Assembly (NCBI RefSeq): GCF_029873635.1
Contig: NC_080417.1
Coordinates: forward strand, 34,770,214-34,834,213
Direction: 5' to 3'
DNA from: Malania oleifera
Taxonomy: Eukaryota > Streptophyta > Magnoliopsida > Santalales > Ximeniaceae
DNA length: 64,000 nt
Of the stretch, positions 46,560 through 58,054 are shown piece after piece. How positions within the stretch are numbered: position 1 is the stretch's first letter; every line of letters starts with the position of its first letter. The notes beneath the pieces are model-generated. The model made no database searches and was not told where the DNA came from. It saw only the letters and a program-made list of their open reading frames with translations. The translations under genes were made by a program, and so were the position numbers.

Positions 46560-48078
46560 CAACCACTCTGAAGCAGTCTCCTTGCCTAAATAGCGGAAAC
46601 TATCAGAGGTAGGGATTGCACTCGTGACCCTATGAATCTGAATTCTGGTCTTCCTGGTGGTTTGAATATCACTTCTCTCGAACGGCAATCAATATTAGCA
46701 ATTAGTTGCCAACCAATCCATGCCGAATATGACATCAAACCCATGCATGTCTAGCACTATTAAATTAGCAGATAAAATCCTCTCCTGGACATCAATTGAA
46801 TAGCCATAGAATACCCTACTACACCTCACTACTGACCCAATTGGCGGTGTAGTCACTAACAATTCAAAATCTAATGATTGTGCCTCTGCCCCACATAATT
46901 TAACACACCCTGAATAAAAAATTGAGTGTGTGGCACCTAAATCAAATAATGCAATGACTTTAAATAAAAACATACTAACCATACCTGACACCACGTTGTC
47001 GGTTGCCTCAGCATCACTTGACATCAGAGCAAAAACCCTGACTGGAGCCATGTTCCTCTGTTGGCCTCCATGTGGCGCCTGATAGCCTCCTCGAGTAGGT
47101 CTTAGAGTGGGAGCAGCACCAATATGAGCCTGACAATCTCTCATCACATATCCTGGCTCCCCACACCGGTAGCAAATTCCTCACCCAGCACGACACTCCC
47201 TCGAGTGTCTCTTCCCACAAGTCGGGAAAGCTGGAAGTGGCTGCATACCCTGAAAACCGTGATTCTCGGTCTCCTGCCTCTAGTATCTGTAGTAGCCACC
47301 TCTCTTCTGCGAACCATGACCAACCCCCTGCTGGGAACCATAAGGCGTGGACCTCTTCTTCTGTCTCTGCTCCTCAGCTTCCAACCGCTCTTCAATTTCT
47401 GTTATGATGACCTTATCTATCAACTCAGTAAAATCCTGCAACTTCAGTATCGATATCTGCTTATATATATTTCTCTCCTTAGTCCTCTTTCAAATTGTCA
47501 TACCTTTTTTACCTCATTTGGAATAATGTACGGGGCAAAGTGAGATAGTTCAATGAACCTCGCTGTATACTACTGCACCGATTGCTGTCCCTGTTTTAGA
47601 TTCAAGAACTCCTCAATCTTAGCTTCCCTAGACAAGGCTAGAAAATACCTATCGAAAAATATCTCTTTAAATCGCTCTCACGTCATTTCCATAGGTACTA
47701 TCCTCTACTGCTCTAAGAGTTTCATTGCTATCCACCATATTTTAGCCTCTCCAGTCAGTTTATATGTAGCAAATAGCACCCTCTGCTCCTTAGAACACTG
47801 CAACACCACAAACACTTTCTCAATCTCCTACACCTAGTTTTTAGCAATAGCAAAATCAATTCCTCCTAAGAAAGCTAGAGGATTCATCTTAATGAATTTC
47901 TAAATCGAGCTACCATGGCCTGTAAATGAACCACCCAACTCCCTCGAATTCCTGGTAATTTTAGCCATAACTTGCTATGCCACGCTGTGTAAAACTGCAT
48001 CCGAATCACCACTCGCAGCGCCTAAGGGCTCAGCTCCCTCGTTTCCACTAACATGGGCACTACTGCCTCTAGGGTCCA
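46560..48078 (-). pseudogene. Gypsy H gag and protease
   Basis: ATG 48078 opens MDPRGSSAHVSGNEGAEP, a usual Tekay-type gag start. Several stops break the gag body (47900-47400). The zinc knuckle CYRCGEPGY.MRDC (47170-47128) is changed at the histidine position (Y for H). The protease lies in an open 150-codon frame (47147-46695); its site reads LFDLGATHSI (DSG changed to DLG), followed by FDVIFGMDWLA. Loss of the zinc His and the changed protease site indicate decay. Confidence 0.75.
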
Positions 48079-48380
48079 TCCTGAAAAACAAATAACTTAA
48101 CTTATAACCCTATTACCATAACATATCATCAAACTAGTACAATATTTCCTTAATTAATTCATCACTCCTAATCTTAATTCAAGGTTAAATCTTGTAACCT
48201 AGATACCCAACCCGATGATAATTTAACATGAATTTCCTAAATCCGTCACCCTAGGAAAATCACACAAACAATCACGGAAGTCCTACATCTAGACTACAAA
48301 ACCAGACCTTAAATTTCCTTATTTTATACTCTGGTATTGTTACTACTACATTTTAGAGTGTATAGAACCTAGCATTTTAG

Positions 48381-48392
48381 GCTTTGATACCA
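48381..48392 (-). other. Primer-binding site of gypsy H
   Basis: Minus-strand TGGTATCAAAGC is one base from the initiator tRNA-Met complement and lies 4 bp inside the LTR end. Confidence 0.75.
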
Positions 48393-48396
48393 AAAC

Positions 48397-50482
48397 TATA
48401 ACAACCCGCTTACTTTACTATATAATTAAACATAATCAACAAAGTGAACTCGAACCCGTGGGTAACGGGGTATACTTGACTTACACAGTGGAAACCTAAG
48501 CAGCAATAAATATAAATTACATCCATCCAACTACAAAATACATAATATCATAGTTAACGACAATCCACAAAAATACTGTACTCATATACAATTCCCAAAG
48601 AAAATCCAAAAGTATATCTAGGATCCTACATCAAAATCTCTCGATCCTAACTCAAAACTTACCCTCCTAGCGGGGTAGCACAACTAACTCAAAGGTGGCC
48701 TCGCTCCTCCGATCTTTCTGGGTTTCCTAAAACTTATTTAAGCTGGGGTGAGACACCTCTCAGTAAAGGAAAATAAAATAAATACAGCTGCGTGGCAACA
48801 TGAATATTTAATGCTAATATAGATATACAATACATTTTGCATACTAGAAAACATTAATAATTTAATAACTGCATGAATATATACTTTCATATTTCTAATA
48901 AATCGTATTGTTCATGAACTGTATGGTATATAGCTAATAATAATGAAAATTTACTCAGGATGTATAGTTAGTTGATGTCATGTATTACCCCCCATGACGG
49001 GTTGTGCAGCTCGAAGGCGGGACCTGACAATGGCTGGCCAACCACTGTCGAGTAAAAAATGTCTGTAAGTACGATGGGCCCGCCACACCCTAGGTAGGAC
49101 TGCCAGGTGGACGTCTACAACTCCACACTAAAAGCCACATTGACTATCCATGTCCCACCCCCTCTACTTGCAAGGGCGGTTAGCACAAGTCTGAAACATA
49201 ATAATCTGATCTGTATAGCTACGGTACCGTGCTCCTAAAACTGAATTGAACTATTATCCGGGTTCTGATAATATATAATACATGATAATATACAGTTTAA
49301 TGTAAGTAGATTGATAGCATTTTCTGTAATAACATAAATACATACGGCCTTGCGCCGATTACTTTCATATTTGCGGCCTTGCGCCAAACATTTCATAAAT
49401 ATGACATTGAGCCGAAATCATACATATTACACGGCCTTGAATCGGCTATCAATTATGACCTTGTGCTAAACATTTCATAGATAATTATCTGAATAGACAT
49501 GTTATTTGTCATGTATTCTAAAACCATAATGTACTGCATTATTCTATAATTTCTGAAAAATTGCCTGAACATAATACTTTTCACATAAAATAATATTCAT
49601 GCCACACAATGCTGAATGAGACCATGTATTCTACACTGAAATTATATTTTCTGGAATTTTATACTAATACATACATTTCAATATAATAGTAGTATTTTTC
49701 CCAAATAAACATTTTCTCAATAATACTCAAATGTAATGCATGCTTTCTAAACAGAAATCTACTAGTAATTTAATAGTATTTTCATGGAAAAGTAATTGCT
49801 TTAGTTTATTTCCTTACCCGATTTTTGAAAAGAAACCCCCTAAAATACACTCGTTCTGCACCTGCAAGATTTCCCATTCAACACCCTGAAATCAACATCT
49901 CTCAGAACTAAACTTCAGTATTTCTTTATGAACAACATTTTCTATAACTATGGAAAGATCAAATTTTGAATAAAAAGTCTTACCTTAAATTAGGGATGAA
50001 ATCCAAAGTAGTTCCACCGACGATCCACTCCAGTAGGTTTGTAGAGAACTTCCCCAGGAGTGTCGTGGTGGCTTTAGATCGTCAAACCAGTGAGAATCTG
50101 GCTCGAGATCTTAGAGAGAAGGAAGGTGGGACAAATGGAGGAGAGAGAGAGAGAGGGTTTGTGCATTAATTTTTAGTCCAAAAATGATGTTTGGGCTATT
50201 TATACACTGGCCTTCGTCGATGAGCCATGTCACTTCGTCGACGAGGTCAAGAAGGTAATTCTTCCATGAACTCTCACCCCTCATCAATGAAATTCAGAAT
50301 CGCCAAAACACCCTCTCGGTATCTTCTCGTCGATGAGACACAGTCTCGTTGACGAGTCCCTCATGTGCTCTCGTCGATGAATCCCCTGTGTTCATCAATG
50401 AGGCTTTGTTTAATTATTTTCTTTAATTCATTTTTCCTTCTTCTTCCATTATTTAAATACCATAATTCTCTAGGTCACTACA
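48397..50482 (-). repeat. 5' LTR of gypsy H, ~2.09 kb
   Basis: On the minus strand it starts TGTAGTGACC (50482) and ends GGTTGTTATA (48397). It contains a cluster of CTCGTCGACGAG/CATCGACGAG-type motifs (50210-50410), GGCGCAAGGCCG-type repeats (49345-49460) and the CCGTTACCCACGGGTTCGAG block near the end (48450-48470), shared with gypsy I (14066-14086). Confidence 0.8.
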
Positions 50483-51495
50483 ACTATAGTACTCAGATTC
50501 ATCCTGGTACAAGTTGTCATTTGCTATAGTACTCAGGTTCGTCCTGGTACGGGTTGCAATTGCTATAGTATTTGGGTTCATCCCGGTGTATGAGTTGTCA
50601 TTTGCTATAGTACTCGGGTTTATCCTAGTACGAGTCATCATTTGCTATAGTATTCAGGTTCGTCCCGGTATAAGTTGTCATTTGCTATAGTACTCAGGTT
50701 CGTCCTAGTACGAGTTGTCATTGCTATAGTATTCGGGTTCATCCCGGTATGAGTTGTCATTTGCTGTAGTACTCGGGTTCGTCCCGGTACGAGTTGTCAT
50801 TTGCTATAGTACTTAGGTTCATCTTGGTACGAGTTTTTATTGCTATAGTATTCGGGTTCGTCTCGGTACGAGTTGTCATTTGCTATAGTACTCGGGTTTA
50901 TCCCGGTACAATTCATCATTTGCCATAGTATTCAGGTTCATCCCGGTATGAGTTATCATTTGCTATAGTACTCGAGTTCATCCCGGTACGAGTTTGGCAT
51001 TTGCTATAGTATTCGAGTTCGTTCTGGTACAAGCTGTCATTTGTTATACTACTCAGGCTTATCCCGGTACGATTCATCATTTTCCATAGTATTCAGGTTC
51101 GTCCTTATACGAGTTATCATTTGATATAGTACTCGAGTTCGTACCGGTATGATTTTGTCATTTGCTATAGTATTCGGGTTCGTCCCGGTATGAGTTTATC
51201 ATTTGCTATAGTACTCGGGTTTATCCAGGTATGAGTCATCATTTTCTATAGTACTCAGGTTCATTCTGCTACGAGCTGTCATTTGCTATAGTATTCAGGT
51301 TCGTCCTGGTACGAGTTATCATTTGCTATAATACTCGGGTTTGTCCCAGTACGAGTTATCATTTGCTATAGTACTCGGGTTTGTCCTGGTATGAGTTCGT
51401 CATTTGGTATAGTATTTGGGTTTGTCTCGGTATGAGTTTATCATTTGCTATAGTATTTAGGTTTATCCTGGTACAAGTCATCAATTGTTATAGTG
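50483..51495 (+). repeat. 40 bp tandem repeat array, about 25 copies, in G before its 3' LTR
   Basis: The unit reads GCTATAGTACTCGGGTTCGT then CCCGGTACGAGTTGTCATTT. Copies follow head to tail, with unit length varying by 1-2 bases and point differences mostly at CG/TG/CA sites, the signature of methyl-cytosine decay. Within a unit ACTCG...CGAGT forms a small dyad. The array ends at ~51495. Short open frames inside it are chance. Tandem arrays before the 3' LTR are known in Tat/Ogre elements. Confidence 0.9.
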
Positions 51496-51703
51496 CTCAA
51501 AATCTCAAATCTAGTACAAGACACCATGGAATCCACCACAATCACCATTCCTTAAAAAAAAAAAAAAAAAAATCTTGATGATCAATTTGCTTTGGCTTGG
51601 TAAAAATTGGTGTCTTTTATCTTTATAACCATGTTACTTTAAAATAACAGTGGAGTGGCCCCCACTGTTATTTTAAGTAACAGTGCCCATAAAGAGGGGC
51701 AAT
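51496..51703 (+). promoter_or_regulatory. G 3' tail: stem-loop and polypurine tract
   Basis: After an A19 run (51555-51572), the arms TTACTTTAAAATAACAGTGG (51634-51653) and CCACTGTTATTTTAAGTAA (51662-51680) form a near-perfect 19 bp stem with an 8 nt loop. Ten bases further on, ATAAAGAGGGGCAAT (51689-51703) is the polypurine tract that abuts the 3' LTR. Confidence 0.7.
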
Positions 51704-53304
51704 TGTAGACACCCAAATTTTTACCAAGCCTTACTGAAAAGACCTGGTGTAGTGGAATTGACTTTAAGTCTAATTGAAATCCCATTTTGAAAAATTAGAG
51801 TCTCATTTTGAAATCCCAATAATTTCAAGATAGTCCCGCAATTACATTTTAAGTCTCGATATTTTATGAAAGTTTTGAGTCCTCTCTATGCCGAGCTTTT
51901 ATAAAAATTTCTTTTGTTGCAAAATTAATCTCCTTTTCTTAAATTTGAGGATCCAGATATCGAACATTCTTAAATTGAGCCCTTTGCAGTGTTAGAGTCT
52001 ATTTCATTCTTTCAAAATAAGTCCCGATGATCCGAATGAATTTTGAATTTTCACTTTTAGTCGAGGGCCTTAAGTTAAGTCTTTTATCTCTTTTATTTTT
52101 AATGTTTCTTAAATTTGAGTTAATTGCAAAATCGATCTCTTTTAAATTTCACAAAAGGTTCCACAAATAATCCCCTCATGGGTTGGGTGGTGTTTTCATG
52201 AACTTCAAAAATTAAGTCATGTTTAAAAATTGAGTTTCAGATATAGTGATTTGAAAATTGTCAATTGGATTGTTAATTGAGTGGGTCCTTAGGAGTTGGA
52301 TGCTGTAGTTGCGGTCTTAAGGTCATTTCTAATCATTAGGTCTTTCGGGGAAAAAATTGTTTGCAAGTGACACATGGGATTGCAGTTGGAATATTTAAAA
52401 AGTGGTCATATTTTATTGAAAGGGGAGGGGGGCCAGGTGCATGCAATATAGGGTACAGACTGAAGGCACAAGAGAAATTAATATGATCTACATGCCAAAA
52501 ATAAAAGCACCAATATAGGAGTGTACAAATAATGGTTGCAGGAGGGCAACCCGGGGATACATCCATATAGAAAATGACAAAATACAATAAAATGGAAAAT
52601 ATATACAAAATTCAATAAAAATGAAGATGCCAAGCCCTCCAATGCCATGATGCCACCTGGACTTTCACATGCGCAAAAGAAGCAACAAAAATGGATTAGT
52701 TAGCTGGAAATTCATAAAATGAGAAGAAATGAAAATTCATCTGCATAGGACAAAAATGGTTATTGAAATATTCCCTGCTAGTGCAGGGAATAAAGCCAGT
52801 ATGTTAGTGAATTGGCGCCATAGGTCACCACAACCTCCTTACAAATAGGGAGGCTCATGCACTGCAAGGCACACCGGGGAGAGCTTAGAAAAACTCTGCA
52901 AAAATTAGGAAGAAATACCCTTGGAGGATAGTAGAGAAGCCCTGTTGAGCTCGAGAGAAGTAAGGAAAATTTAAGGGGGAGGGGAGGTTCTGCCAGGATA
53001 GAGACCTCATAGAGCTTAGAAAAACTCTGCAGAAATTAGGAAGAAAGAACCTCGAAGGGCAAGTAAACCCTGGTGAAATTGGGAGAGGAGAGAAAGTGAG
53101 TTAGGGAAAAAAAAAGTAAGGGAGAACACCCTACAGAATTCGGAGCACAAAGCAGTTGTGTATATAGAAGTAGAGTAATTCTGAGGCCGAGATCACCACA
53201 CATCCAGAAAACCCCCACTCAGACATTCAAATTCACACACAGACAGACATAGAAGGAAGTCAAGAGGAAGATTAGAGGAGGAGGAACAAACCCGAGGTAA
53301 AATG
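51704..53304 (+). repeat. 3' LTR of G, left part (before Sirevirus C)
   Basis: 51704-52689 matches the 5' LTR closely. 52690-53304 has no counterpart in the 5' copy. It includes a 131 bp-spaced direct repeat of AGAGCTTAGAAAAACTCTGC (52880 and 53011). Sirevirus C enters at 53304, and the sequence after C (62524 on) continues the LTR or its flank. Confidence 0.6.
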
Positions 53305-55181
53305 TGTTGACTCTACGAGTCCAATCTTGTTTTGAGAATGACAAATCACTTTATATTTGATCTGTGCATTGAGTTTGTGAACAGAACTTACACTAAGCAT
53401 GCACGGAAAGTTAACAAATCTTGGCAAGATCCATGGAACTCAAAGAGTATGAGAATCAAGATGCAAGCGGAAAAGTTCAAGAATATCTTGGGAAAGGGTA
53501 TTTAGAACTCATGTACTTACATTTTAGTATGATTTAATTTGAGGCTCATTATAACTTAGAATGGTTTTAGGATTCATGCATTTCATGTACATCATTAGGA
53601 AACTCTCATGGACTTTGAAATGTTTTCAAAATCATGAATAATATGTTTTATGAAAGACCCAAGAAAAGGAGCCAAGAAGATTTTTAATTAGAAATGAAAA
53701 TTTGAGAAAATGGGGACTTCGATCGCCTGAACTCAAACCTCAGTAGCCTGAAGAATTTCTTCGGTTGCCTGAAGATTAAGTTCAGTAGCTTGAAGAATTA
53801 AACGGGAAAGACAGAACCTAGTAGAGGTACCTCGATTGCCTGACCTTGGAACCTCAGGCGCCTGAAGTCGAGTTCGGTTGTCTGAACTCGCGGGAAAGCC
53901 TAAAAATCAGTTCTTTATTAAAAAGACACGCGAAGTATCTTATTGATCCAATGGCTGAGATTAATTCTAAGGGTAATATACTATATATTATGAATATCTA
54001 AACCCTAGAACACAAGTTAGACACACAAGAAAGAGAAGAACACACCTTGTTGCAAGGTCATTGAAAAGTGTTATACAAATTGCCTATACATCAATCTAAA
54101 ATCTTCAAGCTTGGGAAAATCAAGTCAGATTTTCAAAGGGAACTTGTTTACTCTACTAGACTTCAATTGTCTAGTGAGGTTTGATCTTTCAAGTTTTTTA
54201 TTTCTCAAGAACCTCTCATCACATCTTGTGTTTTCTTGAGTATCTTTAGAAAGAGTTTTAGATCTTGAATATGCATACACATATAAAAGTGGATTTTTGT
54301 AAAAATCATTTTGTGAGAAAGTCTTGTTAGCTTGGTTCATTGATTATTGGATTCAAGAGTATATAAACATATATATATTTTCTGTTCATAGGGCCTTTTT
54401 ATTGAAAAACCTAGTTTGGTGGAAAGATTGAACTTTGAAAGAAGTTTTGTGATTTTGATTGAGTTTGTATTCAAGACAAAGATTTTGTTAACTAGTTCGC
54501 TTCAAATATACTTGTGCATTTTTACAAAGTAAACCAAGAACCCTAGTTAACTCCAAGGCATTTCAAATATATTTTTACTTGAGAGTTTTGATTAAAAACA
54601 ATTTTGTGTGTTGACACATATCATACATCAAACGATTGTATCGTTTTTCATACATTCTTGAGTTTCAAGTTATATCATATATTAATGTGCTAGGAAATTG
54701 AATTGTACTCCCAAGCTTTTGTTAGAAGCATTGTTTTGAGTGTTATTTTCAGATTTCATTGTAAACACGATTCGGGTTGTGAATTGGGTGTGAGGAGGAA
54801 GTTGTACCTCTTGTAAGCAGCGGATAAGGAGGGAGCTGTACCTTTTGTAAGCAGCGGTTTGTAAGGGAAGCTCCGTCCCACTTTAAGGAGCAGGGTTTTT
54901 AGTGAATCCTTGAGTGGTTGCTCAAGGCGAGGATGTAGGCCAAGTCGGCTGAACCTCGTAAAATCGCGTTTGTCTTCTCTCTTCCTTTTACTCTTTATTT
55001 TCCGTGTTATATTTAAATTGAGTATATTGCATGCATAGATAGGACTGCCACACTCATACATAATTGAGCAACAAGAAGTAGTTGGTAAATTGATAAGAAG
55101 TGTATAAAAGGAAACTAAGTGGCTTAATTTTTTTTTTATATCCAATTCACCCCCCCTCTTGGAATTACACCTTAATCAACA
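53305..55181 (+). repeat. 5' LTR of Sirevirus C, 1877 bp
   Basis: It contains about seven TTCGGTTGCCTGAAG-type motifs (53709-53885), GTAAGCAGCGG repeats (54815-54860), the GAGGATGTAGGCCAAGTCGG...GAACCTCGTAAAA module (54930-54963) and the AATTCACCCCCCCTCTTGG block at the end. Confidence 0.92.
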
Positions 55182-55183
55182 TT

Positions 55184-55195
55184 TGGTATCAGAGC
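55184..55195 (+). other. Primer-binding site of Sirevirus C
   Basis: TGGTATCAGAGC, an exact initiator tRNA-Met complement, begins two bases inside the LTR. Confidence 0.9.
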
Positions 55196-55236
55196 GGGTT
55201 TACTTAGACTTGATAGTTAATTTGTAAAACGATCAC

Positions 55237-56880
55237 ATGACACACATTGGTGTAACTCCATTTGGTAAGGGATACTCATCCACTAGACCACCCATTTTCT
55301 GTGGTGTAAATTACACCTATTGGAAATGTAGGATGAGCATATATCTACTGAACGTAGATTGGAAGGTCTGGAAAATTGTGACTAAGGGAAATCACATTCC
55401 TATGAAAGTAATTGATAAGATTAATGTACCTAAAACTGAAGACGAATATACTAAAGAGGATTGGAAGTTAGTTCAAAGTAATGCCACTGCCATGAATATA
55501 CTCTTCTGTGCACTAGATGTCAATGAATTTAATAGGGTAATGGCAAGTAACTCAGCTAAAGAAATTTGGGAAAAATTAGAAGTTACATATGAAGGCACTA
55601 AGGAAGTAAAGGATAGCAGGATAGACATGCTCACTAGTGAATATGAAGCATTTAAAATGACGGTTGATGAATCCATACAATCCATGTACACTAGATTCAC
55701 ACACATCATTAACTCTTTAAATGCTCTTGGAAAAACTTACCCGTCTTATGAGTTGATCAGGAAAATACTCAAGGGATTACCTCCAGTGTGGGAAGCTAAA
55801 GCTACTGCAATAGCAGAAGGGAGAAATCTCAAGGAGATGTCGGTGAACGAACTCATTGGATCACTTATCACCTATGAGCTGGCGATAAACGAGAGGAAAA
55901 ATGAACAAAACAAAGCTAAGAAGGTCACTGCACTTAAGGCATCATCAAGCTACTCAAGTGAAGGAAGCGATTCCGAAACGGATGATGACATGGCCTTGCT
56001 AACAAAGAAGTTCTGAAAGTTCTTAAAGAAGAACAAAAATTTCAACAAAAAATTTCGGAACTCTAAATCGGAAAGAGGAGAGCAAAGCATGAAGAAAAAG
56101 AAGGAGGATCCACCAACATGCTACAATTGCCGAGAAGTTGGACACATCAAGCCCGAGTGCCCCAAACTCATAAAAGCTTCAAAGAAAAAGAAGAAGGCGC
56201 TAAAAGTCGGCTGGGATACACACAACACTAGCAGTTCAGAATATATATCCAACGACAACGAGGTTGCCAATCTGTGTCTAATGGCACATGATGACTTTGA
56301 GTTACAATCATCTCGTTCATCATCTTCATACTATTCTAGTGAATCTGAAAATGAAAATGATATGATGTCATATGATGAACTGAAACAAGAATACCTATAC
56401 ACTATTAAAATGCTTGAGAAGAAAACAAAGAAAATTTCTAAGTTAAGAAGCAAAGTCAAAGAACTTTCAAATCTTGTTGAACACCAAAATGAATCCCATG
56501 CATCTTTCATAAAGGATAAAGAGTTGAAAATTGAGGAGAAAAGGACTTGAAAGACAAAGTTGAAATCATCTGTAAATTTACTGAAGGACAAAACAATTTT
56601 AAAAAGCTCTTAGAATCTCAAAGAAATTCTCTAGAAAAAGAAGGGCTCGGTTTTAATGGTAAAGAAAATATAAGGAAAAGACAACCTTACATGGGGTATT
56701 TCACAAAAGAATCAAAGTCATTTGCTCCAACTAAGAATCATTATAGATATACTACATGCTTTAAATGTAGAAGGTTGGGTCACATACAATTTGATTGTCC
56801 TTTAAAAAATAAAGATGTAAAAATTAAGAGAGTATGAAAGGTGAGAGGTCAAACTAGCACTAACCCTTCTAGACCCAAGA
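55237..56880 (+). pseudogene. Sirevirus C gag, two zinc knuckles, broken
   Basis: ATG 55237 opens MTHIGVTPFGKGYSSTRPPIF; the RPP.F.G.NY.YWK.RM block is the Sirevirus/copia gag signature. The first frame (259 codons) ends at a single TGA (56014), after which the same frame continues to knuckle 1, CYNCREVGHIKPEC (56119-56160). A frameshift near 56547 moves to the frame with knuckle 2, CFKCRRLGHIQFDC (56757-56798). A coiled-coil-like Lys/Glu segment (56380-56540) separates them. A split or paired knuckle gag is consistent with F (38987-39298). The lesions prevent a full protein. Confidence 0.85.
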
Positions 56881-56901
56881 CAATCTGGGTACCAAAGCTA
56901 G

Positions 56902-58050
56902 TTGTTTAATTGTGTCTTGCAGATTTGCTTAAGATCCACATCTTCAAAAGATAGATGGTATACGGATAGCGGATGCTCATGCCACATGACCGGAGACAAA
57001 TCAAAATTCACATCCTTCACACTCAAGGATGAAGGGTTTGTTACTTTTGGAGATAATGTTAAGGGAAGGATCACAGGTGTCGGTAAAGTCGGTAATGATT
57101 CCTCACTCATTATTGATAATGATTTTATTAGTTGAAGGTCTTAAGCACAATTTATTGAGCATAAGTCAACTATGTGATAAAGGCTACAAAGTATAATTTG
57201 AACATGACAAGTGCATAGTTGAACACAAAACTGATAATAAGATACTGTTCATTGCTAAGCGACATGAAAATGTATACACCACAAGTTTTGATAACCTAAC
57301 TTCACAAAGTGTAACATGCTTATCTGCTATGAATGAAATAAGTTGGATTTAGCATAAGAGACTAGGACATGCAAACATAGACTTAATTTCAAAATTAGTT
57401 AAGAAAGAATTAGTTAAGGGACTGCCCAAGACAAAATTTGTGAAAGATAAAATCTATGATGCATGCCAACTAGGAAAACAAGCAAGAACAAGCTTTAAGA
57501 AGAAGAAAGAGATCTCCACCACTAGGCCACTTCAAATGCTGCACTTAGACTTATTTGAACCAAACCAAATTCAGAGTTTAGGAGGAAAATCATACGCTTT
57601 TGTCATAGTTGATGACTTCTCAAGATACACATGGGTACTATTCTTAGGTCATAAAGATGAAGCATGTGAAAATTTTATAAATCTATGCAAGGGAGTACAA
57701 AATGAAAAGGGATACACAATTACCAAAATTTGAAGTGATAGGGGTAGAGAGTTTAAAAATCAAGGCATGGAAGACTATTGCAACTCATTAGGAATTGCCC
57801 ATAATTTTTCAGCCCCTAGAACACCACAACAAAATGGCGTAGTTGAAAGAAAGAATAGATCTATACAAGAAATGACCAGAACTATGCTTAAAGAACATAG
57901 ATTACCCAAATACTTCTGGGCTGAGGCAATGAATACCACCTGCTATGTACTAAATAGAGTTCTAATTAGACCATCACTTAATAAGATTTCTTACGAGTTA
58001 TGGAATGACCATAGACCAAACATATCATATTTTCATGTTTTTGGCTATAA
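56902..58050 (+). pseudogene. Sirevirus C protease and integrase
   Basis: The protease site DSGCSCHMTGDKSKF is intact (56956-57003). A frameshift near 57115 follows. The integrase finger (57350 on) has its usual Trp codon before HKRLGHA changed to TAG. The core keeps LHLDLF (first Asp, 57540s). The Arg after TKI is TGA (57731), just before SDRGREFKN (second Asp), and GVVERKNRSIQEMTRTML (Glu) is at 57837-57890. The C-terminal part, PKYFWAEA.NTTCYVLNRV, ends at another TGA (58052) in the FGYK block. Confidence 0.88.
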
Positions 58051-58054
58051 GTGA

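Larger units (their letters stand above)
43905..50482 (-). mobile_element. Ty3-gypsy element H (Tekay-like), minus strand, 3' end missing
   Basis: Minus-strand order: 5' LTR (50482-48397), tRNA-Met-type primer site (48392-48381), gag from ATG 48078, protease, RT, RNase H, integrase. It stops inside the integrase C-terminus at ~43905 (…FKILEKV), where G leader sequence begins. The integrase end, purine tract and 3' LTR are absent and no target duplication can be matched, so a deletion removed the right part after insertion into G. The pol sequence parallels gypsy I. Confidence 0.8.

Noticed and set aside
50483..51495. Regular 40 bp repeats that could suggest a CRISPR array
   Set aside because: The units are contiguous, with no unique spacers; all of the 40 bp recurs. 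The setting is plant gypsy DNA. It is a minisatellite.
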